Positions 7,843 through 14,342 of a DNA stretch of 26,277 nucleotides are shown one piece after another. The stretch is from VRUE01 sp035557635. GTDB taxonomy: Bacteria; Actinomycetota; Thermoleophilia; Solirubrobacterales; 70-9. How positions within the stretch are numbered: the stretch's first letter is position 1; each line of letters starts with the position of its first letter. The stretch lies in contig DATMDR010000041.1 in the NCBI GenBank assembly GCA_035557635.1, forward strand, positions 1-26,277, read 5' to 3'. The translations under genes and the position numbers were made by a program. The notes below the pieces were generated by a model. The model was not told where the DNA came from. It worked only from the letters and a program-made list of their open reading frames with translations, and ran no database searches.

Positions 7843-9738
7843 GTGAGTGCCGGTAATGACCGCTTTCCGCTGATCGGCAGCTACGGCTTCCTCTCCGATT
7901 GCCACACCAGCGCCCTCGTCTCCTACGCGGGCTCGATCGAGTGGCTGTGCCTGCCCCGCTTCGACTCGCCGAGCGCCTTCGGGGCGCTGCTCGACCGCGG
8001 CGCGGGCCACTTCCGGCTCGCTCCGCACGGTGTCGCCGTGCCGCTCGCCCGGCGCTACCAGCCCGGCACCCTGATCGTCGAGACCACCTGGGTAACCGAG
8101 ACCGGCTGGGCGGTGGTCCAGGACGCGCTGACGATCGGCACATGGGAGGAGCAGGAGGCCGACGGGACGCGACCGAGCACCGAGCACGAGTCCGACCAGT
8201 CGCTGCTGCGGCTGGTCACCTGCATCGACGGTCACGTCGAGATGGAGATGGAGTGCCTGCCGCGCTTCGGCTACGGCGCCGGCGAAACGACCTGGAGCGG
8301 CGGCGAGCTCGGCGGAGCCGTTGCGCGCGGCGACGACGGCAGCGAGCTGCACCTGACCAGCGACATGGAGCTGACCCTGGAGGGCGGCGCCGCCCACGGG
8401 CGCGTGAAGCTGCGCGAAGACGAGACCAGCTTCTGCGCCGTGTCCTGGGGCGATAGCGACCTCGGCGGCCCGCGCAGCGCGCCGGAGGCGCTGGAGCGGC
8501 TCGACTCGACCGGCGAGTTCTGGCGAGCCTGGCTGCGCTACGGCAACTTCCCCGATCACCCCTGGCGCGTTCACCTGCAGCGCTCGGCGCTCGTGCTCAA
8601 GGGGCTCACCTACACCCCGACGGGGGCGATCGTCGCCGCCCCGACGACCTCGCTCCCAGAGACGCCCGGCGGCGAACGCAACTGGGACTACCGCTACTGC
8701 TGGATCCGCGACTCGACCTTCAGCCTCTGGGCCCTGCACACGCTCGGCTTCGACCAGGAGGCGCGCGACTTCATGCGCTTCGTGCTCAGCGTCTGCCGCG
8801 AGGACCCCAACCTGCAGATCATGTACGGGATCGGCGGCGAGAAGGACCTGACCGAGAGCACCCTCGACCACCTCGGCGGCTACGCCGGCTCACGGCCGGT
8901 GCGGATCGGCAACGGCGCCTTCGACCAGCGACAAAACGACGTCTGGGGCGCCCTGCTCGACTCGATCTACCTGCACGAGAAGGCGCTGCGCGGCAGCGGC
9001 ACGCCGGCGGACCGCAAACTAATCCGCGAACAGGTGGAGGCCGCGATCGAGGCCTGGCCGCATCCCGACCAGGGGATCTGGGAGGCACGAGGCGAGCCGC
9101 GGCACTACGTCTCCTCGAAGCTGATGATCTGGGTCGCGGTCGATCGCGGGGTACGGCTGGCGCGCAGCGTTGGCGTCGATGACGTAGCCGAGGAGTGGCA
9201 GCAGAAGGCCGATGAGTTCCGCGCCGAGATCCTCGATCGCGGGGTGCGCGACGGCGTCTTCCGCCAGCACTACGACACCGATGCGCTCGATGCCTCCACC
9301 CTGCTGATCCCGCTGCTGCGCTTCCTCCCGGCCGACGACCCCAGGGTTCGTGCCACGGTCGAGGCGATCGCCGACGAGCTGACCGAGCACGGGCTGGTCC
9401 TGCGCTACCTGGTCGAGGAGACCGACGACGGACTGCGGGGCGAGGAGGGCACCTTCCTGATCTGCTCCTTCTGGCTGGTCTCGGCGCTCTCGGAGATCGG
9501 CGAGCCGGAGCGGGCGCGGGCGCTGTGCGAACGGCTGCTGGCCGCCGCGGGCTCGCTCGACCTCTATGCCGAGGAGCTGGACGCGCCGAGCGGCCGGCAC
9601 CTCGGCAACTTCCCCCAGGCCTTCACCCACTTGGCGCTGATCAACGCCGTCTCCCATGTGATCGCCGACGAGCAGCGGGAAGACGGCGGTGTCACCGCGG
9701 TGTTCAGCGAGATGGGCGGTGTCCGCGAAGAAGCCTGA
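7843..9738 (+). CDS. Glycoside hydrolase family 15 protein (glucoamylase/trehalase-like)
   Basis: Predicted 631-residue cytoplasmic glycosidase with no signal peptide. The N-terminal beta-sandwich (about 1-230) contains IGSYGFLSDCHTSALVS and IEWLCLPRFDSPSAF, typical of actinobacterial GH15 proteins related to trehalase and glucodextranase. The (alpha/alpha)6 barrel follows with PGGERNWDYRYCWIRDS (about 274-290), DQGIWEARGEPRHY (about 409-422) and GEEGTFLICSFWL (about 531-543). The Glu residues of IWE and of EEGTF are in the places of the general acid and base. The substrate is probably alpha,alpha-trehalose or an alpha-glucan; the sequence does not decide. Start is GTG 7843; TAGCTT lies nine bases upstream and there is no ribosome site. 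It is divergent from ctaG and followed by an ArsR-like gene with its own promoter. Confidence 0.92.
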   Translation: MSAGNDRFPLIGSYGFLSDCHTSALVSYAGSIEWLCLPRFDSPSAFGALLDRGAGHFRLAPHGVAVPLARRYQPGTLIVETTWVTETGWAVVQDALTIGTWEEQEADGTRPSTEHESDQSLLRLVTCIDGHVEMEMECLPRFGYGAGETTWSGGELGGAVARGDDGSELHLTSDMELTLEGGAAHGRVKLREDETSFCAVSWGDSDLGGPRSAPEALERLDSTGEFWRAWLRYGNFPDHPWRVHLQRSALVLKGLTYTPTGAIVAAPTTSLPETPGGERNWDYRYCWIRDSTFSLWALHTLGFDQEARDFMRFVLSVCREDPNLQIMYGIGGEKDLTESTLDHLGGYAGSRPVRIGNGAFDQRQNDVWGALLDSIYLHEKALRGSGTPADRKLIREQVEAAIEAWPHPDQGIWEARGEPRHYVSSKLMIWVAVDRGVRLARSVGVDDVAEEWQQKADEFRAEILDRGVRDGVFRQHYDTDALDASTLLIPLLRFLPADDPRVRATVEAIADELTEHGLVLRYLVEETDDGLRGEEGTFLICSFWLVSALSEIGEPERARALCERLLAAAGSLDLYAEELDAPSGRHLGNFPQAFTHLALINAVSHVIADEQREDGGVTAVFSEMGGVREEA

Positions 9739-9745
9739 GATTAGC

Positions 9746-9781
9746 TGTCTGGCAGACAACTCATTTCGTTTGCTCTATATT
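9746..9781 (+). promoter_or_regulatory. Promoter with overlapping palindromic operator for the ArsR-like gene
   Basis: CAGACA (9753-9758) and TATATT (9776-9781) are spaced by 17 bases and match -35 (4/6) and -10 (5/6) consensus boxes. TATATT ends eight bases before ATG 9790, so the transcript is probably leaderless. A perfect palindrome TGTCTG-G-CAGACA (9746-9758) covers the -35 box, the classic position for a repressor site. Autoregulation by the downstream regulator is inferred. Confidence 0.65.
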
Positions 9782-9789
9782 CCCAGGGC

Positions 9790-10137
9790 ATGGGAAGCGC
9801 CGACGAGTCCCGTACCACCGACCTACTGCTGGCCCTCAGCCACCCGCTGCGGCGACAGATCCTGCGGACGCTCGCCGACGAGCTGCCGCGCAGCCCGAGC
9901 GATCTGGCCGAGAACCTCGACTTCCCTCTCCCCACCGTCAGCTATCACGTCAGAGTCCTCTCCAATCGCGGCGCCGTGCGGCTGGTGCGAACCACGCCCT
10001 CCAACGGCTCCGAGCAGCACTTCTACCTCCCCTCGATCGAAGCCGAGTGGGCGCGCTCCGTGATCGAAAGCTCCGAGCCGCTCGAGGGCCGGCGCAAACC
10101 CGGACGCGGTCGCCGCAGGAACCGGGCGACGGCCTGA
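9790..10137 (+). CDS. ArsR-like winged helix-turn-helix transcriptional regulator
   Basis: This 115-residue DNA-binding protein has a single winged-helix domain (about 8-85). Visible features are the opening helix LLLALSHPLRRQILRTLAD, the recognition region SDLAENLDFPLPTVSYHVRVL, and the wing NRGAVRLVRTTPSNGSEQHFYLP, all typical of ArsR-type regulators. The C-terminus is a very basic tail (RRKPGRGRRRNRATA), which may add nonspecific DNA contact. No metal-binding Cys motif is present, so it probably does not sense metals in the ArsR/SmtB manner. ATG 9790 has no ribosome site but lies just after a good -10 box. A palindrome over the -35 box suggests autoregulation. A small winged-helix-like gene follows after 40 bases, possibly in the same transcript. 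The target genes are unknown. Confidence 0.85.
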   Translation: MGSADESRTTDLLLALSHPLRRQILRTLADELPRSPSDLAENLDFPLPTVSYHVRVLSNRGAVRLVRTTPSNGSEQHFYLPSIEAEWARSVIESSEPLEGRRKPGRGRRRNRATA

Positions 10138-10177
10138 GGGGGAGAGATCGAGTGACGGCCGGCTTATCCAGGCAGAC

Positions 10178-10450
10178 GTGGACGACCGCAGCCAGATACG
10201 CAGCACCGCCGAGGAGGAGACCAGAACCGAGTCGGCGGTCCTGCAGTACATCCTCGCCTTTCACCCGGTGCAGACGAGCCGCGAGGAGCTGCTGCGCGAG
10301 TTCGACCAGGGGTCGGGTGACGCCACGCAGCGCGACGCGGTCGAACGCGCCGTCCGCGACCTGATCGCCTCGGGCCTGCTTCAGCGCAACGGCGAGATGG
10401 TGCTGCCGACCCGCGCGGCGCTGCGCTTCGACCAGCTGCTCGGCGGCTGA
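10178..10450 (+). CDS. Small winged-helix-like protein of unknown function
   Basis: A 90-residue protein from GTG 10178. The predicted fold is a winged helix: helix ESAVLQYILAFHP, then TSREELLREFDQG, a helix RDAVERAVRDLIASGLLQ and a short wing NGEMVLPTRAALRFDQLL. This 'dissociation helix then recognition helix then wing' layout resembles small DNA-binding or protein-interaction domains found in actinobacteria. No motif fixes a function. No clear ribosome site is seen. It follows the ArsR-like gene and is closed by a long perfect hairpin, so the two may form one unit. Could be a second regulator or an adaptor. Confidence 0.65.
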   Translation: MDDRSQIRSTAEEETRTESAVLQYILAFHPVQTSREELLREFDQGSGDATQRDAVERAVRDLIASGLLQRNGEMVLPTRAALRFDQLLGG

Positions 10451-10463
10451 AGCCAGAAGAAAT

Positions 10464-10507
10464 CGCATGGGCCCGGCCGGTCTCGGCCAGGTGGCCGGGC
10501 CCATGCG
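10464..10507. terminator. Long perfect hairpin between convergent genes
   Basis: CGCATGGGCCCGGCC (10464-10478) and its exact complement (10493-10507) form a 15-bp stem with a 14-nt loop. It lies 14 bases after the winged-helix gene and 48 bases beyond the end of the convergent glutaredoxin-like gene, so it can serve both. There is no T tract on either side, as is common in GC-rich actinobacteria. Confidence 0.7.
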
Positions 10508-10554
10508 GCCCCTGCCCCCAACACCCGGGTTATAGACAAGACCGTCTGACTAGT

Positions 10555-10824
10555 TCAATTCGTTTCAAAGAGCTTGCCGGCGCGGATGCGCTCGGCCATC
10601 TCCTCGGACTCCGCGCGGTAGGCGCGGCCGTCCTCGAACTCGATCGTCGGGTACTTGCGCTGACCCGAGATCTGCTCCAGCTCCTCGCGCTTCCCCGGCC
10701 GCAGCGGCCCCTTGACCACCTCGTACTCGATCCCCTGCTCGTCCAGCGCCTTCTGCACCTTCCAGCACGGATGCGCGCCGACCTTGGCCCACATGGCCGA
10801 ACAGCGATGGAGCTTGACCGTCAT
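10555..10824 (-). CDS. Glutaredoxin/GST-N-like thioredoxin-fold protein
   Basis: An 89-residue protein with a thioredoxin-like fold: beta strand VKLHRCSA, then HPCWKVQKALDEQGIEYEVV, and later KYPTIEFEDGRAY with the cis-Pro. The motif PCWKV resembles the active-site start of glutathione-S-transferase N-domains and monothiol glutaredoxins, with a single Cys in place of CxxC. A thiol or adduct-transfer role is likely, but the partner thiol (perhaps mycothiol in actinobacteria) is inference. The longer open frame upstream is antisense coding noise. ATG 10824 has no ribosome site but TAGGCT ends eight bases upstream, suggesting leaderless expression. It is separated from the M23 gene by 52 bases and points the same way. 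Confidence 0.75.
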   Translation of the reverse strand: MTVKLHRCSAMWAKVGAHPCWKVQKALDEQGIEYEVVKGPLRPGKREELEQISGQRKYPTIEFEDGRAYRAESEEMAERIRAGKLFETN

Positions 10825-10832
10825 CGGCGCCA

Positions 10833-10838
10833 AGCCTA
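10833..10838 (-). promoter_or_regulatory. Putative leaderless -10 box of the glutaredoxin-like gene
   Basis: TAGGCT (TANNNT) on the minus strand ends eight bases before ATG 10824; no ribosome site intervenes. No clear -35 element is seen. Confidence 0.35.
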
Positions 10839-10876
10839 TGCCCGATCGGCCCCCCGAGGCAAGGCCCGGGAAATTC

Positions 10877-11476
10877 TCATCGCGAGGACGACTGGCGAGC
10901 GGCGCGCTTGCTGGGGCGCTCCAGCGACGAGAGGAAGGGCATCGGGTCGACCGGCGTGCCGCCGCCGTACCAGGTCCCATCCCATACCTCGAAGTGGAGG
11001 TGGCAACCGGAGGCGTTGCCGGTGTCGCCGACGTAGCCGAGCAGCTGACCGGCCGCGACGCGCTGGCCGGTGCGGGCGACGGAGGGTTCGCTCAGGTGCA
11101 TGTAGGCCAGGTCGACGGTCGAGCCCTTGAGGTCGAGCACGACGTAGTTGCCGGCGGCGCCGTGGTATTTGCGGTAGCGCACGCGCGCGGCCTGCACCGC
11201 GACCAGCGGCGTCCCGCACGGGGAGCCGATGTCGACGCCCTCGTGCCCGCGGGACCCGCCGAAGCCGTCCCAGTACTCATACGGGCCCTGAATCGGGTAG
11301 ACCGGGGCTTCGGTACCCGATGCGGGCGGCGTGAGCGACGGGGACGGCGTGGCGCTGACTCCGCCCTTGCCGGGGGAGATCGCGGCGTGAGCGCTCGCAG
11401 CGGACAGCGCCAGAAGCAGTAGTGCCAGCGGTAGGACTATGGCCGTGCCTGGGCGCCGCTTGAATGAACCGACCAA
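10877..11476 (-). CDS. Secreted M23 (LytM-type) peptidase under c-di-AMP riboswitch control
   Basis: A 199-residue exported peptidoglycan hydrolase. It opens with a signal peptide (positive FKRR, hydrophobic 11-28, then AHA-A), followed by a Ser/Thr/Pro linker (40-55). The peptidase domain carries zinc ligands H78 and D82 (GHEGVD) and H161 (CHLHFEV), with H159 as catalytic partner, all intact. The start is TTG 11476: AGAGGA precedes it by six bases, whereas the ATG seven bases upstream is out of frame and lies within that ribosome site. A ydaO-type riboswitch fills the 5' region. In actinobacteria such switches commonly control cell-wall hydrolases in answer to c-di-AMP. A short Arg/Lys/Ser-rich tail ends the protein. 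Confidence 0.92.
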   Translation of the reverse strand: MVGSFKRRPGTAIVLPLALLLLALSAASAHAAISPGKGGVSATPSPSLTPPASGTEAPVYPIQGPYEYWDGFGGSRGHEGVDIGSPCGTPLVAVQAARVRYRKYHGAAGNYVVLDLKGSTVDLAYMHLSEPSVARTGQRVAAGQLLGYVGDTGNASGCHLHFEVWDGTWYGGGTPVDPMPFLSSLERPSKRAARQSSSR

Positions 11477-11489
11477 GGTGCATCCTCTC

Positions 11490-11645
11490 TTTCTCGAGCC
11501 GGCGGGGTTAGCTGTCGGGCTCGCGCTGAAAGAGCTGCGCTACGGACACGTCGGTCCGATTCGCCCCCGGGGAGATGTCTCCCCTGTGGTTCCCCCACTC
11601 CCTAGGCCTTTGTGGCCAGGGATTAGGCAGGTATTTGGTCGCGGC
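11490..11645 (-). ncRNA. ydaO/yuaA-type c-di-AMP riboswitch
   Basis: The leader of the M23 gene carries hallmarks of the c-di-AMP aptamer: GGGGGAACCAC (minus strand, 11596-11586), a following GGGGGCGAATC segment, and the highly conserved 3' motif CCCGACAGCTAACCCCG (11519-11503). Several local stems are visible, including CCTAGGGAG with CTCCCTAGG-like pairing and a GGGGAGACATCTCCCC hairpin. The layout and the downstream cell-wall hydrolase match the known class. In B. subtilis binding of c-di-AMP turns expression off; the same sense is assumed here. Exact ends are approximate. Confidence 0.85.
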
Positions 11646-11647
11646 GC

Positions 11648-11653
11648 AGTATA
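11648..11653 (-). promoter_or_regulatory. Probable -10 box for the riboswitch-M23 transcript
   Basis: TATACT on the minus strand matches the -10 consensus in 5 of 6 positions and ends just before the predicted aptamer start. The -35 region is not distinct. Confidence 0.5.
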
Positions 11654-11693
11654 AGCATCCGCAGGACGGACTTGCCGCAGGCCCCGGGGAGCC

Positions 11694-12308
11694 TCAGCCG
11701 GCGCGGCGAATCCGCCCGACGCCGGGGAGGAAGCGCCCGACCCGGGCGGAGTAGGCCGCGTATTCCTCGCGGTGCACGCTCAGCAGGTAGGGCTCCTCGA
11801 CGACGCGCACCTGCAGCTCCAGCGCGAGCATCAGGCCGGCCAGGCCGGCGAAAGCGACCCAGCTCGGCACCAGCAGGGCGAGGCCGAGCGCGGTGGGGAG
11901 CATCGCCGCGAAGATCGGGTTGCGAACCAGGGCGAAGGGGCCGCCGGTGACGAGCCGGGTGCGCTCCCCGGGGTCGACGCCGATCCGCCAGCTCGCGCCC
12001 ATCGCCACCTGGGCGTAGAAGGTGGCGGCGATCCCGGCGACGGCGAACACGAAGCCAGCGACGTGGACGGCGGCGACGTCGAGCGCGCCGAAGGGCTCGA
12101 CCAGGTCGAGCAGGGCGAGCAGGGGGGCCGCGGCGCCGACGAGGAGAGCGACGGTGAAGCCCACCCCGGCGGTCCACTCGGCCGAGCCGGGGCGGCCGCC
12201 GAGGCCGTGGAAGCCGGTCGAGCCGGTGCGGCGAAGCTGGATCAGGATCCGCAGCCCGAAGGCGAGCGCCAGGTAGACCGCGTAGAGGACGAGCGCGAGC
12301 GTTGCCAT
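11694..12308 (-). CDS. Isoprenylcysteine carboxyl methyltransferase/PEMT-like membrane protein
   Basis: A 204-residue integral membrane protein with about five hydrophobic segments. The C-terminal signature of the ICMT/phospholipid-methyltransferase superfamily is present: RLVTGGPFALVRNPIFAAML, then VRVVEEPYLLSVHREEYAAYSARVGRFLP split over the last 50 residues. The RNP and EEP elements form the SAM-binding site. Bacterial members are not known to act on prenylated proteins; their true substrate is uncertain. ATG 12308 is preferred because GATGAGG lies just upstream; an in-frame ATG ten codons earlier would place the start inside the palindrome at 12324-12344. That palindrome resembles a CsoR-family operator, and homologues often lie beside metal-efflux genes, so metal-responsive control is plausible. 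Confidence 0.82.
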   Translation of the reverse strand: MATLALVLYAVYLALAFGLRILIQLRRTGSTGFHGLGGRPGSAEWTAGVGFTVALLVGAAAPLLALLDLVEPFGALDVAAVHVAGFVFAVAGIAATFYAQVAMGASWRIGVDPGERTRLVTGGPFALVRNPIFAAMLPTALGLALLVPSWVAFAGLAGLMLALELQVRVVEEPYLLSVHREEYAAYSARVGRFLPGVGRIRRAG

Positions 12309-12323
12309 CGCCGCCTCATCTTT

Positions 12324-12344
12324 GCATACCCCCACGGGGTATGC
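12324..12344. promoter_or_regulatory. CsoR/RcnR-family-like operator palindrome
   Basis: GCATACCCC and GGGGTATGC form perfect 9-bp inverted arms around CAC. The ATACCCC...GGGGTAT core is the known pattern for CsoR-family (copper or persulfide sensing) repressors. It lies 15 bases before the ATG of the ICMT-like gene, so binding would block its expression. No CsoR gene is in the window. Confidence 0.6.
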
Positions 12345-12428
12345 TCGGCCACCAGGCGCCCTCGCCGCAGAGGTAGAGTCGCTTCCGCCGCCCAGCAGGT
12401 CGCTCTACATCGATGGCCTAGGGTAATC

Positions 12429-12449
12429 GAGCGCAGTTTCGCTGCGCTC
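12429..12449. other. Short hairpin upstream of the SET gene
   Basis: GAGCGCAG and CTGCGCTC form a perfect 8-bp stem with the 5-nt loop TTTCG, 23 bases before the SET start codon. It may be an mRNA leader structure or a protein-binding palindrome. Nothing else is seen in the 163-base gap 12309-12471 apart from the CsoR-like site. Confidence 0.35.
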
Positions 12450-12471
12450 AAACAATTGAGAGGCGGTCCCA

Positions 12472-12954
12472 TTGGATCCTGTCGGTTATGAGTTGTGCAC
12501 CCCCGAAGGCGGCAAGGGCGGTGGCGTTCGCGCAACCCGTGGCTTCCAGATCGGTGAGACGGTGATGGTCGGAGTGCTCGAAGGCGAGGTCGCCCGCAAC
12601 GACTCGCACGCAACCCAGGTGAGCCGCACCAAGTGGGCCCGGCATGGCGGCCTCGGCCCCAAGGTCAACCACTCGTGCAGCCCCAACTGCGGCGTCGAGC
12701 TGAACGACACAGGGGCTTGCGACTTCGTCGCGCGCAAGTCGATTTCCAAAGGCGAGGAGATCACCTTCGACTACGCGATGCGCAACTACTCGATCGAGCA
12801 CTTTCCGGGCGGCTGCCTTTGCGGCGCGGACATCTGTCGCGGCTCGGTAACCGGCTGGAAGGACCTCCCCGCCGAGCGTAAGGCCGCCTACAGCGGCCAG
12901 GTCGCGCCCTACCTGCTCGAGATCGATCGCGAGCTAGCCGGCTCGCTGGTCTGA
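12472..12954 (+). CDS. SET-domain protein (putative protein lysine methyltransferase)
   Basis: A 160-residue protein made almost entirely of a SET fold. Key elements: VRATRGFQIGETVM (about 19-33), the SAM/pseudoknot motif NHSCSPNC (66-73), EEITFDYA (95-102), and a post-SET-like cluster CLCGADICRG (115-124) that with C73 could bind zinc. All catalytic elements, including the Tyr of FDY, are intact, so protein lysine methylation is likely. The target is unknown; bacteria have no histones of the eukaryotic kind, though some actinobacterial nucleoid proteins are Lys-rich. Start is TTG 12472 with GAGAGG eight bases upstream. It is convergent with the serine hydrolase gene, four bases away. Confidence 0.85.
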   Translation: MDPVGYELCTPEGGKGGGVRATRGFQIGETVMVGVLEGEVARNDSHATQVSRTKWARHGGLGPKVNHSCSPNCGVELNDTGACDFVARKSISKGEEITFDYAMRNYSIEHFPGGCLCGADICRGSVTGWKDLPAERKAAYSGQVAPYLLEIDRELAGSLV

Positions 12955-12958
12955 GCGG

Positions 12959-13747
12959 TCACCGGCCGAGGCCGGCGAGGAGCCGTGCAGACACGCCTCG
13001 CAGGGTTCGCTTGCCATAGCCGTGACTGGGATTGAGCTCGGTGAAGACGGCGATCGCGACGCGGCGGCGCTTCCGCTTCAGCAGCGCGACCTGATGGTCA
13101 ACCAGGCCCGTGCCGCTGCCCCAGCCACCCTTGAAGAAGAGCCGCCAGCCGCGAGGCTTTACCCGGGCGATCCCCCATCGCTGCTCCCGGACGATGTGGG
13201 AGAGCAGGTAGCGCGCGTAAGGGCGATGCTGGCCGGGGACGTACGACATCAGCCGGTGCATGAACCGCACCTGGTCGCGGGGACTGGTCAGGCTCTGGCC
13301 CCAGACGGGGTGGTAACGGAAGTCGCGCATGTGGGCGACCCGGGCGAGGCGCTCGATCCGTCGCGAGCCGACGAGGTCGCGAACCGTCGACGCCGCGACG
13401 TTGTCCGAGCGCCGAATCATCGGATCGAGCAGCGCGCGGTCGCGAGCGGAGAGGCCGGAGTCGTGGCGCTTGCGCAGATGAGCAACCAGCAGCATCGCCT
13501 TGAAGACACTCGCGGCCGGAGCGGCCCGGGCCTTGTGGAGGCCCTGCATCCGCCCCCGCGGGTCGATCACCGCGAAGGCGACGTCGCCGGCGCGGCGATC
13601 CGCGTAACGCCTGGCCTCGGCGACGTGCGGGTGCCAGCGTGGAGGCTTTGGTTTATTCGGGCGGGCGACGCGGGCGCCCCCCATCGCGGGCAGGCCGGCT
13701 GCCGTCGCGACCACGCAGGCGAGTAGAGCCGACACGAGGATCGGCAA
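12959..13747 (-). CDS. Secreted beta-lactamase-like serine hydrolase
   Basis: A 262-residue protein with an N-terminal export signal (hydrophobic 2-20). It has the three penicillin-recognition motifs: SVFK at 80-83, SDN at 114-116 and KGG at 206-208 (FKGGWGSGTG). The class A beta-lactamase landmark TSPRD (154-158) is also present. The deacylating Glu of class A enzymes (ExxLN) is not visible in the preceding segment (YHPVWGQSL), so true beta-lactamase activity is doubtful; a cell-wall peptidase or esterase is as likely. The start is uncertain: TTG 13747 is used here, but an in-frame CTG eight codons upstream is possible. It lies 44 bases after the DsbA-like gene on the same strand, possibly cotranscribed. 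Confidence 0.82.
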   Translation of the reverse strand: MPILVSALLACVVATAAGLPAMGGARVARPNKPKPPRWHPHVAEARRYADRRAGDVAFAVIDPRGRMQGLHKARAAPAASVFKAMLLVAHLRKRHDSGLSARDRALLDPMIRRSDNVAASTVRDLVGSRRIERLARVAHMRDFRYHPVWGQSLTSPRDQVRFMHRLMSYVPGQHRPYARYLLSHIVREQRWGIARVKPRGWRLFFKGGWGSGTGLVDHQVALLKRKRRRVAIAVFTELNPSHGYGKRTLRGVSARLLAGLGR

Positions 13748-13791
13748 GGGACGTCGGAGAGCTCCTGGCAGCGAGCCGCCGGGGATCGCCG

Positions 13792-14322
13792 CTACCCCGA
13801 GCTGGCGGTCAGAGCTTCCACCAGGGACGACGCGTCGTAGGCGCCGTAGTGGCGGACGCCGTTGACGAAGAAGGTCGGGGTGCCGGTGGCGCCGCTCTCC
13901 TCGGCGGACCTGACGTCGCGGGCGACCCGCTCGCGCCAGGCGCCGGCCTCCAGCTCGGCGGCGATCCGCTCGGCGTCGAGGCCGAGCTCACGGCCGACCT
14001 CGAGGATCGTCTCCTCCGAGAGCTTCGGCTGGGCGGCGAAGAGGGCGTCGTGGTACTCCCAGAAGCGTCCCTGGGCCGCGGCCCCCTCACTGGCCTCGGC
14101 CGCCGGCGGCGCCAGCGGGTGGCGCTCGGGAATCGGCAGGTGACGGAAGCCGAAGACGAGCCGCTCGCCGAGCCGGTCGCGCACGCGCCGGAGCACCGAT
14201 TGGGCGCCAAGGCAGAACGGGCACTGGAAGTCCCCGAACATGACCAGCTCCAGCGGGCTCCCCCACTCGCCACGGATGTGGTCGATCTCCTTGTCTAGGG
14301 GAGGAGTGAGCTTGTCGTCCAC
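13792..14322 (-). CDS. DsbA-family thioredoxin-like oxidoreductase
   Basis: A 176-residue protein of the thioredoxin/DsbA type. The redox motif CPFC is at 34-37 in FGDFQCPFC, the helical insert spans about 65-140, and the cis-Pro is P149 in GATGTPTFFVNG. There is no signal peptide, so it probably works in the cytoplasm. Its opening (DHIRGEWGSPLELVMFGDF) and end (FFVNGVRHYGAYDASSL) closely resemble the thioredoxin domain that is fused to NhaA antiporters in many actinobacteria. Here it is instead divergent from a CPA1 antiporter, 20 bases between start codons. GTG 14322 is preceded by TAACAT seven bases away and no ribosome site. A role in antiporter redox control or reductive repair is inference. 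Confidence 0.9.
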   Translation of the reverse strand: MDDKLTPPLDKEIDHIRGEWGSPLELVMFGDFQCPFCLGAQSVLRRVRDRLGERLVFGFRHLPIPERHPLAPPAAEASEGAAAQGRFWEYHDALFAAQPKLSEETILEVGRELGLDAERIAAELEAGAWRERVARDVRSAEESGATGTPTFFVNGVRHYGAYDASSLVEALTASSG

Positions 14323-14329
14323 TTGCGTG

Positions 14330-14336
14330 ATGTTAT
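14330..14336. promoter_or_regulatory. Overlapping divergent -10 boxes shared by the DsbA-like and antiporter genes
   Basis: Reading minus, TAACAT (14335-14330) ends seven bases before GTG 14322. Reading plus, TGTTAT (14331-14336) ends six bases before GTG 14343. The two boxes share five bases, so one near-symmetric AT-rich core could start transcription both ways. Both transcripts would be leaderless. The minus box fits TANNNT well, the plus box less so. Confidence 0.5.
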
Positions 14337-14342
14337 GCGCCG

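Noticed and set aside
12962..12975. CCGGCC-GA-GGCCGG hairpin as terminator between SET and serine hydrolase genes
   Set aside because: The loop is only two bases and it lies inside the coding end of the hydrolase; such GC palindromes are common here by chance.
12959..13747. True class A beta-lactamase
   Set aside because: SxxK, SDN and KGG are present, but the deacylating Glu motif is not seen, so resistance function is not claimed.
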